Shown piece after piece: positions 8,008-16,973 of a DNA stretch of 38,150 bases (position 1 is its first letter; every line of letters starts with the position of its first letter). Origin of the DNA: Solobacterium sp. Lineage in GTDB: Bacteria > Bacillota_I > Bacilli_A > Erysipelotrichales > Erysipelotrichaceae. The notes under the pieces are model-generated. The model was not told where the DNA came from, did no database searches, and worked only from the letters and a program-made list of their open reading frames with translations. The stretch lies in contig JAFWCM010000002.1 of NCBI GenBank assembly GCA_017536885.1, forward strand, positions 1 to 38,150. Reading direction: 5' to 3'. The position numbers and the translations under genes were made by a program.

Positions 8008-9195
8008 TTAAAGAATGGGAATGCGGATCGTACAGTCGGACAGCGGCCAGGTGCTGCATGCATGCACATAACCGAACTGTTTGTCGGCTCTTCTGCGGCC
8101 GTCTCCTTCCGAAGGGATGAAGACTTCTCCGCTCACAAGCTTCGCCCGGCAATAGCCGCAGGCACCGCTGCGGCAGCGGCTGCCGTTTTTAATTCCGGCC
8201 CGCTCAAGGGCAACAGTCAGCGGCTCACTGATCCGTGCTTCGATCACATCTTCCTGCATGCCGCGCTGCACCGTAAGGCGGCAGGTTCCCTCTGCTGTTT
8301 CCCGCGGATAGCCCTTGGCTTTGGTCACATCGCGGGGGGCTCCGAAGACCTCCATGCGGATCCGTCTTGCCGGTACGCCGAGGGCGTCCAGCTCGCCTTT
8401 TACAAACTCATACATCGGAAGCGGTCCGCAGACAAAGTAGGTGCTGTCCGGTTTCGAATACTTCCGGATCAGGTCACGGTTCAGAAATCCCTTCTCGCCG
8501 GGATAGTCGTCTTCACCGCTGATGACATTTACAAACTTCACCTTTTCGCATTGAATCTCTGACAGCTGTTTTTCCAGGATGATGTCCCTGGAAGAAACCG
8601 AACCGTAGAGAATCGTAAGATCGATATCCAGTCTGCCATGTGCGATCTCTTCCGCCATGGACGCAAACGGTGTGATTCCGCTGCCTCCCGCCAGGGCTAC
8701 GACATGCCTGCTGTCGCGCAGCGGTTCGTAATAGAACTGCCCATAGGGAAGATGCGCTGTAAAGCGATCGCCTTCTTTCACATTGGCATAGATGTGGTTT
8801 GCCGCAAAGCCGCTGTCGGGACGTCCGTTTCTCACTGTGACCGCAAAGAAGGGCGCTTCTCCGCTTCGCGCCTGATACGGAGCGCTGCAGATTGAATAGG
8901 GACGGGTGGTCAGGGTGTCTCCGATCTCAAGATCCAGCGATACGTACTGACCGCACTGAAACGGCGGCAGCTGATAACCTTCACATGCCTGAAAGGTAAA
9001 CTTCCTTGCGGTAGGAGAGACATCTTCCACCTTTGTCACGATCACTTCGACTTTGTCCGGATGCAGTTCCTGCGCCACTTCCTTGATGTGGTCATGGTAG
9101 AGATTGTCCGGGCTGCCGGATTCAATCAGTTTTCTTCTCGCTTCCGTGACCCGGCTCGCACCGGTCACATCCTTCAGAAATCCGTAGACTTTCAT
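8008..9195 (-). CDS. FAD/NAD(P)H oxidoreductase with C-terminal 2Fe-2S domain
   Basis: 395 residues. A short N-terminal region (1-45) precedes a ferredoxin-NADP reductase-type FAD domain (RPYS at 98-101), a nucleotide-binding domain (GGSGITP at 170-176, CGPLP at 256-260) and a plant-type 2Fe-2S ferredoxin domain whose cluster cysteines are C341, C346, C349 and C380. This order is that of reductases that pass electrons from NAD(P)H to a partner enzyme. The start at 9195 overlaps the stop of the upstream CrtI-like gene (ATGA), so the two are translationally coupled; the partner is probably that flavoprotein. It belongs to the GntR-controlled set through the operator at 10761-10775. Confidence 0.85.
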   Translation of the reverse strand: MKVYGFLKDVTGASRVTEARRKLIESGSPDNLYHDHIKEVAQELHPDKVEVIVTKVEDVSPTARKFTFQACEGYQLPPFQCGQYVSLDLEIGDTLTTRPYSICSAPYQARSGEAPFFAVTVRNGRPDSGFAANHIYANVKEGDRFTAHLPYGQFYYEPLRDSRHVVALAGGSGITPFASMAEEIAHGRLDIDLTILYGSVSSRDIILEKQLSEIQCEKVKFVNVISGEDDYPGEKGFLNRDLIRKYSKPDSTYFVCGPLPMYEFVKGELDALGVPARRIRMEVFGAPRDVTKAKGYPRETAEGTCRLTVQRGMQEDVIEARISEPLTVALERAGIKNGSRCRSGACGYCRAKLVSGEVFIPSEGDGRRRADKQFGYVHACSTWPLSDCTIRIPIL

Positions 9196-10748
9196 ACCCC
9201 GGCCTCCTTCTTCATCTCCTCGAGAATCATCGTCGAGGCGATTTTTCCGTTGTTGATATTGCACGCCATGCCATCACCTACCAGCTGATGGCTCGCACAG
9301 CTGACCAGGCCTTTGATGTACTGTTCTCTTTCGACATCCTCAAGGCGGCCGACGACGGAGTTGTTCATCGAATGCTGGTAGCCGTAGATGCCGCCTTTGT
9401 ACATGCCCGTGTAGTGGGTGATGGTCATCGGCGATTCGATCTCGATCTCAGCGACATGGTCGAGAAGATTGACGCCGAGACGACGGCTGACCTTATCGAT
9501 CATCTGTTTTGCGATCGTGCGCTTCATGTCGTAGTAATCATCGGCGCTCACCCCGTCAAAGGCTTCCGGCATCGGCAGGAAGGTGATGGAGAGACTCGTC
9601 ATCCCTTCCGGCGTGCATTCGGGATTTGCGAGGTTCAGGCAGATCGTGGAAAGACAGTTCCAGTCCCCGAGTTTTCTTCCCTCTGCCCAGAAGACATCCG
9701 TATCAAAGGGAATTTCGCTGGAGAATACGGAATAGGAACGGATATTGAGTTCCTCCGGCGGGCAGTCAAGCAGAAGCACCACGGAGAAATTGGTCACCGA
9801 CATCGGCATCGCATTGGCATACTTCCGGGCCTGAACGGGAACCTCCGACTGCGGTTCGATCATCTTTCCGTAAACCTCATTGGGATAAGGGGCGCTGGCG
9901 ATGTAGTCGGCGTGAATCTCATCCCCCCGGGCAGTCCTGACGCCGTAGACGCGGCCGTTTTTCACGAGGATCTTCTGTACTTCCTGGCGGTATTCAAACT
10001 GCACGCCGAGTTCCTCACAGCGGTTTGCCATCGCCATGGACATCTCATGCGAGAATCCCCGGGCGACAAAACTGCCGCCCATCATATAGTCCGCCATCAG
10101 GAATGCATAGATCGTAAAGGGAAGCGAACTGATCGGCTGACCGACATACACCCAGTACGCACTCAGGATTTTCTTGACCGGCTCACTGAGGGAGAATGCC
10201 TGATCGAGCACTTCCTTTGCGGAATAGCCCGCCGTCTTGACCAGCTCTTCATGCTTTAAAAGCATCATCAGCTTTGACAGCTTGTTCTCATTGAGGAACA
10301 GTACGGATTCGTAAATCTTCCGGCACAGTTCCAGAAGCCGGTTGACTTCCTCTCTTGAACCCGGATACTGCGCTTCGATCTCATCGGCGCAGATCCATGT
10401 GCCGTCCTTTCTTCTTCCCGCATGCAGTTCGATATCGATATCGTCTTTCGGGGAATACAGCTCATAGGCTTCCGGGACCCGGAGCCAGTCGATGTACACC
10501 TTCATCTCATCCAGATATCTGCGGATGTAGAGCGGGTCTTCCTTCAGGCCGAGCGACATCATTTCATGGAGGGTCGCCTCCATCTCCACACCGCCGCGCA
10601 CAAAGCTCGTCGCTACGCCGCCGGGAAGATTGTGCCTTTCCAGCACGAGGACGGATTTGCCCTCGCTTGCCAGCCGCATTGCACAGCTCATTCCCGCCAG
10701 GGCACCGCCGATGACAATCACATCATATTTATCCTTGTAAAACGCCAT
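9192..10748 (-). CDS. FAD-dependent oxidoreductase of the phytoene desaturase/RetSat (CrtI-like) family
   Basis: 518 residues. The N-terminal dinucleotide fold is YDVIVIGGALAGMSCA, with Ala at the third position of the usual GxGxxG, then an ERHNLPGGVATSF motif typical of CrtI-like flavoproteins. The C-terminal FAD-binding segment is VGDGMACNINNGKIASTMI. The family includes carotenoid desaturases and isomerases, but also retinol saturase, which reduces a C=C bond. No carotenoid biosynthesis genes are present. Coupling to a ferredoxin-type reductase argues for a reducing role; this is inference. Ribosome site AAAGGAAG; TATAAT at 10784-10779 with the shared palindrome immediately downstream. Divergent from the GntR regulator. 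Confidence 0.75.
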   Translation of the reverse strand: MAFYKDKYDVIVIGGALAGMSCAMRLASEGKSVLVLERHNLPGGVATSFVRGGVEMEATLHEMMSLGLKEDPLYIRRYLDEMKVYIDWLRVPEAYELYSPKDDIDIELHAGRRKDGTWICADEIEAQYPGSREEVNRLLELCRKIYESVLFLNENKLSKLMMLLKHEELVKTAGYSAKEVLDQAFSLSEPVKKILSAYWVYVGQPISSLPFTIYAFLMADYMMGGSFVARGFSHEMSMAMANRCEELGVQFEYRQEVQKILVKNGRVYGVRTARGDEIHADYIASAPYPNEVYGKMIEPQSEVPVQARKYANAMPMSVTNFSVVLLLDCPPEELNIRSYSVFSSEIPFDTDVFWAEGRKLGDWNCLSTICLNLANPECTPEGMTSLSITFLPMPEAFDGVSADDYYDMKRTIAKQMIDKVSRRLGVNLLDHVAEIEIESPMTITHYTGMYKGGIYGYQHSMNNSVVGRLEDVEREQYIKGLVSCASHQLVGDGMACNINNGKIASTMILEEMKKEAGV

Positions 10749-10760
10749 AGGGACTTCCTT

Positions 10761-10775
10761 TCTGGTTTAACCACC
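10761..10775 (-). promoter_or_regulatory. GntR-type operator at the CrtI-like operon promoter
   Basis: TCTGGT-TTA-ACCACC on the plus strand, with the perfect inner palindrome TGGTTTAACCA at 10763-10773. It begins 3 bp downstream of the minus-strand -10 box TATAAT (10784-10779), so a bound protein would cover the transcription start. Same geometry as the site at 16974-16988. Confidence 0.7.
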
Positions 10776-10826
10776 ACAATTATATCCCGATCTCTCTGTA
10801 AGCGCTCCCAAAATTCGTTTTATTCG

Positions 10827-10855
10827 TTGTTTTTTTATTTTTTAGAGGATACACT
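10827..10855 (+). promoter_or_regulatory. Promoter of the GntR regulator gene
   Basis: TTGTTT at 10827-10832 and TACACT at 10850-10855 with a 17-bp spacer. The operator at 10860-10887 overlaps the predicted start of transcription, so autoregulation is likely. Confidence 0.55.
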
Positions 10856-10859
10856 GAGA

Positions 10860-10887
10860 ATATCTGGTCTGTGGTCTGACCAGATAT
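10860..10887 (+). promoter_or_regulatory. Extended GntR operator upstream of its own gene
   Basis: Contains TGTGGT-CTG-ACCAGA at 10870-10884. A larger inverted repeat overlaps it: ATATCTGGTC (10860-10869) pairs perfectly with GACCAGATAT (10878-10887) across 8 nt. Three TGGTC/GACCA half-sites are therefore present, just before the ribosome site. Confidence 0.75.
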
Positions 10888-10897
10888 CGGAGGTCGT

Positions 10898-11611
10898 ATG
10901 GAGATCGGAATCATTGAAGCCCCTACCGTCAAGCAGCTGTTCATCGAAAAAATCGCCGGCATGATCATCAACGGCGAGCTCAGGCCCGGCCAGCGTCTGC
11001 CCAGTGAGCGGGAGCTGGCCGCTCAGGCGCACATTTCCAAATCCGCCGTGCATCTTGCCATGGCGGAACTCGAACGGCTCGGCTTTGTGGAAACCAGCGC
11101 CCGCCATGGCACCTATGTCTGCGACTATGCCAAAACGGGAACGATCGAAACGCTCAGCCTTCTTGTCGCCCTCAACAACGGGCAGGGATTCATGGATCAT
11201 TCCCGCATGAAAGACATGCTGGACATGCGCAATGCGATCGAAGGCAAGGCGGTGGAGCGGCTGGCCGAAAAGATGAGCGATGAGGATATCGCGATTCTCG
11301 AAGCGGACATCCAAAACTGCGAAGAAGCCGCAGAAGGCAAGGACATCCACCAGCTTGCGAAGACCTTCTTTGATTTTCATCATGACATCTGCTTTACCTC
11401 CGGCAACTTCATCCTGCCGCTGCTGTTCAACTCCTTCCGCACCGTCACCCTGTCCTATTGGGAGTATGCGATCCGGATGCTGGGAAGCGAGAAGTGCATG
11501 CGGCTTTTGAAAGATCTCTTCGCGGTGCTGAAGACACGGGATGCGGAGGCTTCGAAGGCGTTTCTGAAAGAAGAGCTTCGAATGTTCATGGAGATGAACA
11601 GCAGCCGTTAG
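10898..11611 (+). CDS. GntR-family (FadR/FCD subfamily) transcriptional regulator
   Basis: 237 residues. The N-terminal winged helix-turn-helix (about 8-75) has the family signature ELRPGQRLPSERELAAQAHISKSAVHLAMAELERLGFVE. The C-terminal helical FCD ligand-binding domain (about 85-225) carries likely metal ligands, including His in FHHDICF. FCD regulators respond to small carboxylic acids or acyl compounds and bind TGGTxxxACCA palindromes, which matches the four sites found at 10761, 10860, 16873 and 16974. I infer control of its own gene, the CrtI-like operon, the isomerase and the Fe-S flavoprotein. The gene ends with TAG and is followed by a long hairpin shared with the convergent surface-protein gene. 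Confidence 0.9.
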   Translation: MEIGIIEAPTVKQLFIEKIAGMIINGELRPGQRLPSERELAAQAHISKSAVHLAMAELERLGFVETSARHGTYVCDYAKTGTIETLSLLVALNNGQGFMDHSRMKDMLDMRNAIEGKAVERLAEKMSDEDIAILEADIQNCEEAAEGKDIHQLAKTFFDFHHDICFTSGNFILPLLFNSFRTVTLSYWEYAIRMLGSEKCMRLLKDLFAVLKTRDAEASKAFLKEELRMFMEMNSSR

Positions 11612-11655
11612 CCAACCCCTGCATGCATGATGTGCCGTACTTTAACTCATTGCCC

Positions 11656-11691
11656 CATAACGAAAAAGCGCGTTCAGCGCTTTTCGTTATG
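11656..11691. terminator. Long inverted repeat between convergent genes
   Basis: CATAACGAAAAAGCGC (11656-11671) pairs with GCGCTTTTCGTTATG (11677-11691), about 15 bp with one bulged A. It lies between the gntR stop and the stop of the surface protein, so a bidirectional terminator is likely even though no separate U-tract follows. Direct repeats GCATGCATGAT flank it at 11621-11631 and 11714-11724. Confidence 0.55.
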
Positions 11692-11745
11692 ACATCCGTC
11701 TTTTCTCTTCCACGCATGCATGATTAGTCTCAGAACGGAACTGCT

Positions 11746-14700
11746 TCAGTCTGCTTCCCGGCGTTTTTTGGATCTGCGGTAGAGAGCGAGCAGTCCAAGT
11801 GCCGCAAGATTCAGCACCAGCATGATCCATCCGACGGCACTCTTTCCAAAATATGCCGCAGCCGCACTGAGGACCGCATCCGCTGCGATCACCGCAGCCG
11901 CCGGCGCACCCGGCGCAAGCAGGATGACGCCGCCGGCGATGATCATGAATCCCGGAATCAGAAGAAACCAGGGAAACGGCGCTTTCTTCGCATCCCTCGG
12001 ATTGGTTTCCGGGGGAGCCGGCTCAAGCGTGACCACCGGGGTCGAGGAAGGAGCCGGCGCCGGTGACGCGCTCGCTTCCGCATTTTCTGCAGGTTCCGTT
12101 GTTCCGGAGGTTCCCGATGTGCCGGAGGTTCCCGATGTGCCGGAAGTCCCGGACGTACCGGAAGTGCCCGAATTGCCGGTGTTTCCGCTGTATGCGGCTG
12201 CCGGATCTGTTCCCCGGGGAGTGACCGGGGCGGGAGACTGCGTACTGTAAGCCGGCGGAACGCAGGCTTTCTTTGCCTCATCCCAGTACCAGCCCTGCGG
12301 GTAACCGACATCCTGACAGGTGACAACAGCCTGCTCAGCCGGTGGTTGTGCAGCTTCCTCTTCTTCCTCGTCCTCTTCGGAAGGAGCCGGCTTCGGTGTC
12401 GGTGCAGGTGTGGGTGTGGGTGTAGGTGTAGGTGTTGGCTCTTCTTTTGAAGTGGTGATATACGGATCGAATTCTTCCGGCGGCGCTTCATTGGGGCCCA
12501 GGATCAGCACCTTCATATACCGTTCGATCACACCTTCCCTGACGGATCCGTCACGGAGGCTTTCCAGATCTGTTTTTCTGACTCCCGCATCGGCGACATA
12601 GAAGCGAAGACCGCTTTCCAGCAGAAGTTCCTGTTCGCCGGGATACAGGGATACATACTGAATATAGGTTCCGGCATGAATCTTCTTCGGCAGATAAATC
12701 TCGAAGATCACAGACTCGGGAGAATTCTTGGAGTAGCCATTGGCCACGCTGTGAGAAAGCGTGCCGGAAATCATCGGGGGACATTCAAAGACTGTCCCGA
12801 TCATATCCGTCATTGCCTGTACGGAAGAATCCGGGTTCATCGTATAGTTGGAGATCCTCGTAGTGCCCGAATAGAGAAGAAGATTCTCTTCCATCCGGCC
12901 CCGTTCGAGTTCGCCGGTGAGATTCCTGTTCAGCTGCCGGTAAGGTTCCACGTATCTTCCGTAGGTCAGGGTCGGATACACCGTGAGTTCGAGACGCGTT
13001 TCATCGCCTGCCCGGTCAAGATACTCCAGTCCCTTCATCGGCTGAAATCCGGAGCCGCTGTAGGTGATGACGGAGGGATTGTCCTTTTTTGAAAGAGCGA
13101 TGGGATTGGTTTCCCGAAACTCCTTCTCCCAGTCTTCCAGGTTGTCATAAGTGAACCGGAAATACGTATTCTCCTCACTGGGGTCTGGATCATATTCGCC
13201 GTCGGTGACATGAACTTCGAGCAGGAAGTAATCCGTCCCGCAGGCCGCGATCACGGTGGTATCTCCTTCGGAAACGCCGGTAACTTCACCGCTGCTTCGG
13301 TCTGCCTTTGCGATATGAGGATCGGAGCTGGTGAAGACCAGCGGCCGCAGCGCATCGCTGACCTCAAAGACAAACGTCTCGCCGGAAGAAATCGTAATCT
13401 CTTCCGCGTTGGTCTCTGGCTTTGCGCTGAAGCAGCCGACATCATTTTCCTCAGCCCAGGCGATCACCGCCGGGTTTTCCGTTTCCGTGACAAGCATGAC
13501 ACCGGACTCGGCAATCGGATCCTGTCCCGGAACCCAGTAGGTTCCGAATGCGTCTGTTCCGATTTCCGTAACGGAACCGGGAAGGACAAAGGTCAGAGGG
13601 TGATTGTAATTCTCCCCTCTCAGGAAGGAAAGGGCATTGTCTCCGATCACCTCAACCCCTTCCGGAATCACCACGGTATCCGAGGAAGCGACGGGATCCG
13701 CGGCGATCAGCGTCTTTCTGTCCTGGGAGAGAAGCAGTCCGTTTTCCAGAACCACCCCTTCCGTGAAACTGACCTTCGACCAGTCTCTTCCGAAGGCAGT
13801 CGGATGCAGGGTGCGGATCGTTCCCGGCACCTGAATCTCGAATGCCTCGGAATTCCGCGGAAATGCATAGGCATCGATCTCTGTGATCGCTCCGCGCAGC
13901 TCTGCCGACTGCAGAGAGCCGTCATTCGCCAGAAGATGCTTCGGCAGAACGGTGACACCGCTGCCGATCACGACGGAACTCAGCGCAAAGTTTTCGGAAA
14001 GCGCCTGCTCGCCAAGCGCTGTCACACTGTCGGGAATGATGAGCTCTGTGCCTGTGTGATCTTCATCATAGGCACCGCTCAGGCCGCCGGTTCTGATCTC
14101 CCTGAGACCCTCGGGAAGAATGATCTCCTGCAGAGAACTCCTTCTTGCGGTAAAGGCTTCTTCTCCGATCACTTCGGTGCCTTCCCTTACGGTATAGGAA
14201 GTCCGTCCCGAACATCCCGCAGCGGCAAGAAGGATGGGGCTTCCCTCTTCTGTCCCATAGACCGCATACTCCTCATCACACCAGAACTGCGTGCACCCAT
14301 CCGCAAGCCGGATCGCGGAAAACTCATTGTTGGAAAGAAACGCTTCCTTAACGGAGGAAAGGCCGGCGGGAAGATTCAGAGCGATCGGTTCTTCCTTCGC
14401 TGACGGTCTTCCGACCCCGTCAAACACATGGCTGCCAAGGGCTGAAAGATTCGGCAGTTCAATCTCGGCCAGCTCAAAGGCATGGCAGAATGCATAGTCT
14501 CCGATCTCCCGAACATTCGAAGTGAGGGAGGGAAGAGATCTGCACTGATAGAACGCCAGTTCCCCGATGGTTTCAAGTGATTGCGGGTAGGAAAACTCAC
14601 TGAGACTTTCGCAGTACTGAAATGCCCGCGCCCCGATCGAAGTGACGGTATCGGGCAGATCAACACGCTTCAGCTTCGAGCAGAACTGGCACATCTGATC

Positions 14701-15303
14701 CGGGATTTCCGTAATCGCACACCCTTGTGCAAAAGTGATGCGCTCGAGCGAGGAGAAGGAAAACTCACCCGCAGGATAGGATTCGGATGTGGTCGCAAAG
14801 GTGCCGAGTCCCAGCGAGATCAGCGTAGAGGGAAGGTCAGCCTCTTTGAGACTTCCGCACAGAAAGAAGGCGCATTTGCCGATGTGTTCAAGTCCTTCCG
14901 GAAAGTGAAATGACGCCAGTGAGCTGCATCCGTAAAAGGCGTTGTCTTCAATTGCCCTCAATGAGGGAGACTCCCCGAGGTCCACGGATTCCAGGCGCGT
15001 ACATGCATTAAACGCTCCTTTCTGAATCACTTCCACCGTTTCGGGAAGCGAAACCGAAGCGATTTCGATATGATCGCTGAACGCATAGGGACCGATGGAG
15101 ACAACCGTGTATCCGTCGATCGATTCGGGAATCTCCACGTCGGATTCTCCATAGGAGAGATACCTTGTCACCACCGCATTGCCGTCTGTTATCTCGTAGT
15201 AAAAGGGATCGGATTCCTCCGCCGTAACCGCTGAAGAAGGCTGTGAAAACGTCAGCGCTGCGGCCGTCAGGAACAATACAGGTTTATTTCTTATCGGTTT
15301 CAT
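11746..15303 (-). CDS. Large BspA-type leucine-rich-repeat surface protein
   Basis: 1185 residues. A signal peptide (about 1-28) is followed by many LRR_5/BspA-type repeats (about 40-620; e.g. IGAYAF-like and LPxTVTSIGxxAFxxC motifs), a bacterial Ig-like segment (about 635-700; ITISSGETFVF...GEVTGVSEGDTTVIA), and a domain of unknown type to about 930. Then come a Pro-Thr repeat, an acidic patch, a two-cysteine module (VTCQDVGYPQGWYWDEAKKACV), Gly-Thr-Ser repeats and two hydrophobic C-terminal segments with a basic tail. BspA-like proteins bind host or microbial surfaces. No LPxTG-type signal is visible, so it is probably held by the C-terminal membrane helices. No Shine-Dalgarno site precedes the ATG; a TACAAT lies 7 nt upstream. 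It sits inside the redox region but shares no operator with it. Confidence 0.85.
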   Translation of the reverse strand: MKPIRNKPVLFLTAAALTFSQPSSAVTAEESDPFYYEITDGNAVVTRYLSYGESDVEIPESIDGYTVVSIGPYAFSDHIEIASVSLPETVEVIQKGAFNACTRLESVDLGESPSLRAIEDNAFYGCSSLASFHFPEGLEHIGKCAFFLCGSLKEADLPSTLISLGLGTFATTSESYPAGEFSFSSLERITFAQGCAITEIPDQMCQFCSKLKRVDLPDTVTSIGARAFQYCESLSEFSYPQSLETIGELAFYQCRSLPSLTSNVREIGDYAFCHAFELAEIELPNLSALGSHVFDGVGRPSAKEEPIALNLPAGLSSVKEAFLSNNEFSAIRLADGCTQFWCDEEYAVYGTEEGSPILLAAAGCSGRTSYTVREGTEVIGEEAFTARRSSLQEIILPEGLREIRTGGLSGAYDEDHTGTELIIPDSVTALGEQALSENFALSSVVIGSGVTVLPKHLLANDGSLQSAELRGAITEIDAYAFPRNSEAFEIQVPGTIRTLHPTAFGRDWSKVSFTEGVVLENGLLLSQDRKTLIAADPVASSDTVVIPEGVEVIGDNALSFLRGENYNHPLTFVLPGSVTEIGTDAFGTYWVPGQDPIAESGVMLVTETENPAVIAWAEENDVGCFSAKPETNAEEITISSGETFVFEVSDALRPLVFTSSDPHIAKADRSSGEVTGVSEGDTTVIAACGTDYFLLEVHVTDGEYDPDPSEENTYFRFTYDNLEDWEKEFRETNPIALSKKDNPSVITYSGSGFQPMKGLEYLDRAGDETRLELTVYPTLTYGRYVEPYRQLNRNLTGELERGRMEENLLLYSGTTRISNYTMNPDSSVQAMTDMIGTVFECPPMISGTLSHSVANGYSKNSPESVIFEIYLPKKIHAGTYIQYVSLYPGEQELLLESGLRFYVADAGVRKTDLESLRDGSVREGVIERYMKVLILGPNEAPPEEFDPYITTSKEEPTPTPTPTPTPAPTPKPAPSEEDEEEEEAAQPPAEQAVVTCQDVGYPQGWYWDEAKKACVPPAYSTQSPAPVTPRGTDPAAAYSGNTGNSGTSGTSGTSGTSGTSGTSGTSGTTEPAENAEASASPAPAPSSTPVVTLEPAPPETNPRDAKKAPFPWFLLIPGFMIIAGGVILLAPGAPAAAVIAADAVLSAAAAYFGKSAVGWIMLVLNLAALGLLALYRRSKKRREAD
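12100..12172 (-). repeat. Tandem 9-bp repeat encoding Gly-Thr-Ser units
   Basis: About eight degenerate units encode GTSGTSGTS in the C-terminal stalk of the surface protein. A second simple repeat at 12411-12437 encodes alternating Thr-Pro. Both are candidate sites of length variation. Confidence 0.7.
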
Positions 15304-15316
15304 AGTTCATATTGTA
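15304..15316 (-). promoter_or_regulatory. Putative leaderless promoter of the surface protein
   Basis: TACAAT at 15316-15311, then 7 nt (ATGAACT), then the start codon. No Shine-Dalgarno sequence precedes the ATG. Confidence 0.5.
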
Positions 15317-15419
15317 TTTGAAATACCGGGCATTGTGACAGGAATCCTTTTCCGAAACGGAAAAAAAGCTTTCCGGCCTTCTGTCTTGAAGAAGGGATCG
15401 GAAAGCTCAAAGCTAAGAA

Positions 15420-16775
15420 TCAGAAGAAACGCTCGACGAGTTCTCTGGAATATTCGGCGGTTTCATCCATGTCGCCGAAGCTCATGATTTCGCCTGCGTA
15501 ATAGGTGTCATACTTGCCCTACATCGCTTCGACATCGTCATACCAGCCGGATGCGTAGTCGTCGGAGAAGACATGCGGGAAGTAATACCAGCTCTGTTCA
15601 TTGACGATGTTCGAGGCCGGATTCTTCATGGTCTTAAGATCATCGAGCACCATCTGCTTGCATTCCTCATACGGAATCTCTTCCGAGTTCTTGTGCTTGC
15701 GCAGGGCATAGGTGGTGATGACCTGATCCCTGGTGTCCTTCCATCTGCGGTAATAGACCATCAGATGTCCGAGCCGGTCCGGGGTCATGTTGTCAAAGAC
15801 ATAGTAGGAGATTTCCGGATGATCTTCCGGCTTGGTCTCCACCGCGAGAACATCATAGCGTTCAAACTCAATCTTGGAGAAATAGTATTCCTCATCCTCG
15901 CGCGTATCCGCGTATTCGGGGAAGAACTGCAGCGGCGAGGTGACGATCAGCTTGTCGTATTCCTCGGTTTCGCCGTTGACGGTGACGAATACCTTTCCGT
16001 CTTTGCGCTCGACTCTGGAGATCACCGAATTCAGGCGGGCGGGATTCTTCAGCTTCTCGTTCAGGCATTCCCAGATGTACTGGGTTCCGTACTTCCATGT
16101 CCAGAGATTGACGCGCACGAAGTTCATGCAGGTCTGAAAGTCGAGATACTTGAGAACATACGCGGCCGGGATTTCATCAAAATAGCCGTAGCCGAAGGCG
16201 GTAAACGGTCCGATCCAGACATCCTGGACGAGATCCACCTCATTGAGGGCACACCAGTCCTTGAACGGCATCGAAAGATCCTTGAGATTTTCGTTCTCGC
16301 CGCTGACCGGCTCCCGTTCCGGGCTGACCGCAAAGCCTTCATATCTGCCCTGGGCAACGCCGCGGTGGCCGTTGACATCATAGCCCTTGTATTTGGTTTC
16401 GAGAATTCTTCCGAGTTCCGTAATCTGTTTCTTCATCTTCATCAGACGGGGGATCTTCAGAATGTTCTTCATCGGTTCAAACGGTTCGATGACGTTGCCG
16501 TCACGGTCCTTGTAATTGCGGTTGAGGCGCGGGCCGTCATGGGTAATGCCGCAGAATTCCTCGACATCATGAACCGCATAATAGGAAGGCACGCCCATGA
16601 TCGCACCCATCTCATATCTTCTGCCGTTGTAGTACGGGCTGTGGCATTTGCCGCCGACATGGTCGTTTCTCTCGAGAATGGTGTAATTATCGTAACCCTT
16701 CTGTTCGAGATACATGCCTGCGGAAAGACCGGCGGGGCCGCCGCCGATAATACAGATTTTTGTGTTCTTATCCAT
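15420..16775 (-). pseudogene. Polyunsaturated fatty acid (linoleate) isomerase homologue with an in-frame TAG
   Basis: The frame from 16775 encodes 418 residues to TAG at 15521-15519, then 32 more in-frame codons (GKYDTYYAGEIMSFG...LVERFF) to TGA at 15422-15420. The protein closely resembles the Propionibacterium acnes FAD isomerase PAI, which makes 10E,12Z-conjugated linoleate: the FAD fold IIGGGPAGLSAGMYLEQ, then HVGGKCHSP and RRYEMGAIMGVPSY, and later TAFGYGYFDEIPAAYVLKYLDF. PAI residues Arg88 and Phe193, known to hold the substrate, appear conserved here as R86 and F219 (from my recalled alignment). The TAG stands where PAI has Gln, a one-base change from CAG. The lost tail holds the YAGEIMSFG segment that in this fold helps bind FAD, so the truncated product is probably inactive. 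Ribosome site TGGAGGAAA. Could be a sequencing error or a recent mutation. Confidence 0.8.
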
Positions 16776-16819
16776 TTGTTTTCCTCCAGATGATTCAAAT
16801 TAACGTTATCTGCTCTTTC

Positions 16820-16847
16820 ATTATAGGACGCAACCGAAAACTGTGCA
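16820..16847 (-). promoter_or_regulatory. Promoter of the isomerase gene
   Basis: On the minus strand TGCACA (16847-16842) and a perfect TATAAT (16825-16820) with a 16-bp spacer. The operator at 16873-16887 lies upstream of this -35, unlike the other sites, which overlap the start of transcription. Confidence 0.5.
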
Positions 16848-16872
16848 TCAGATTTTTTCCCGCGCACTGTTT

Positions 16873-16887
16873 TGTGGTCTGACCACA
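16873..16887. promoter_or_regulatory. GntR-type operator between the isomerase and the Fe-S flavoprotein
   Basis: TGTGGTCTGACCACA, a perfect 6-3-6 palindrome and nearly identical to the site at the gntR promoter. It is about 65 bp upstream of the isomerase transcription start and about 90 bp upstream of that of the Fe-S flavoprotein, so it may serve both. Confidence 0.75.
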
Positions 16888-16940
16888 TACCAGTAAATCG
16901 GCATCTGAAGGAAAAACGCATGTTTATCGTGCTATGACTG

Positions 16941-16970
16941 TTGACGCTGTCTGAACTGCTTTTTTATAAT
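16941..16970 (+). promoter_or_regulatory. Promoter of the Fe-S flavoprotein
   Basis: TTGACG at 16941-16946 and TATAAT at 16965-16970, spacer 18 bp: the best sigma-A promoter in the window. The operator at 16974-16988 directly follows. Confidence 0.75.
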
Positions 16971-16973
16971 TTA

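Noticed and set aside
9192..10748. Carotenoid biosynthesis cluster
   Set aside because: No phytoene synthase or prenyltransferase gene is present and the neighbours are electron-transfer proteins.
15519..15521. Genome-wide reassignment of TAG to an amino acid
   Set aside because: TAG ends gntR and the lipoprotein gene at sensible places, directly before terminator-like hairpins.
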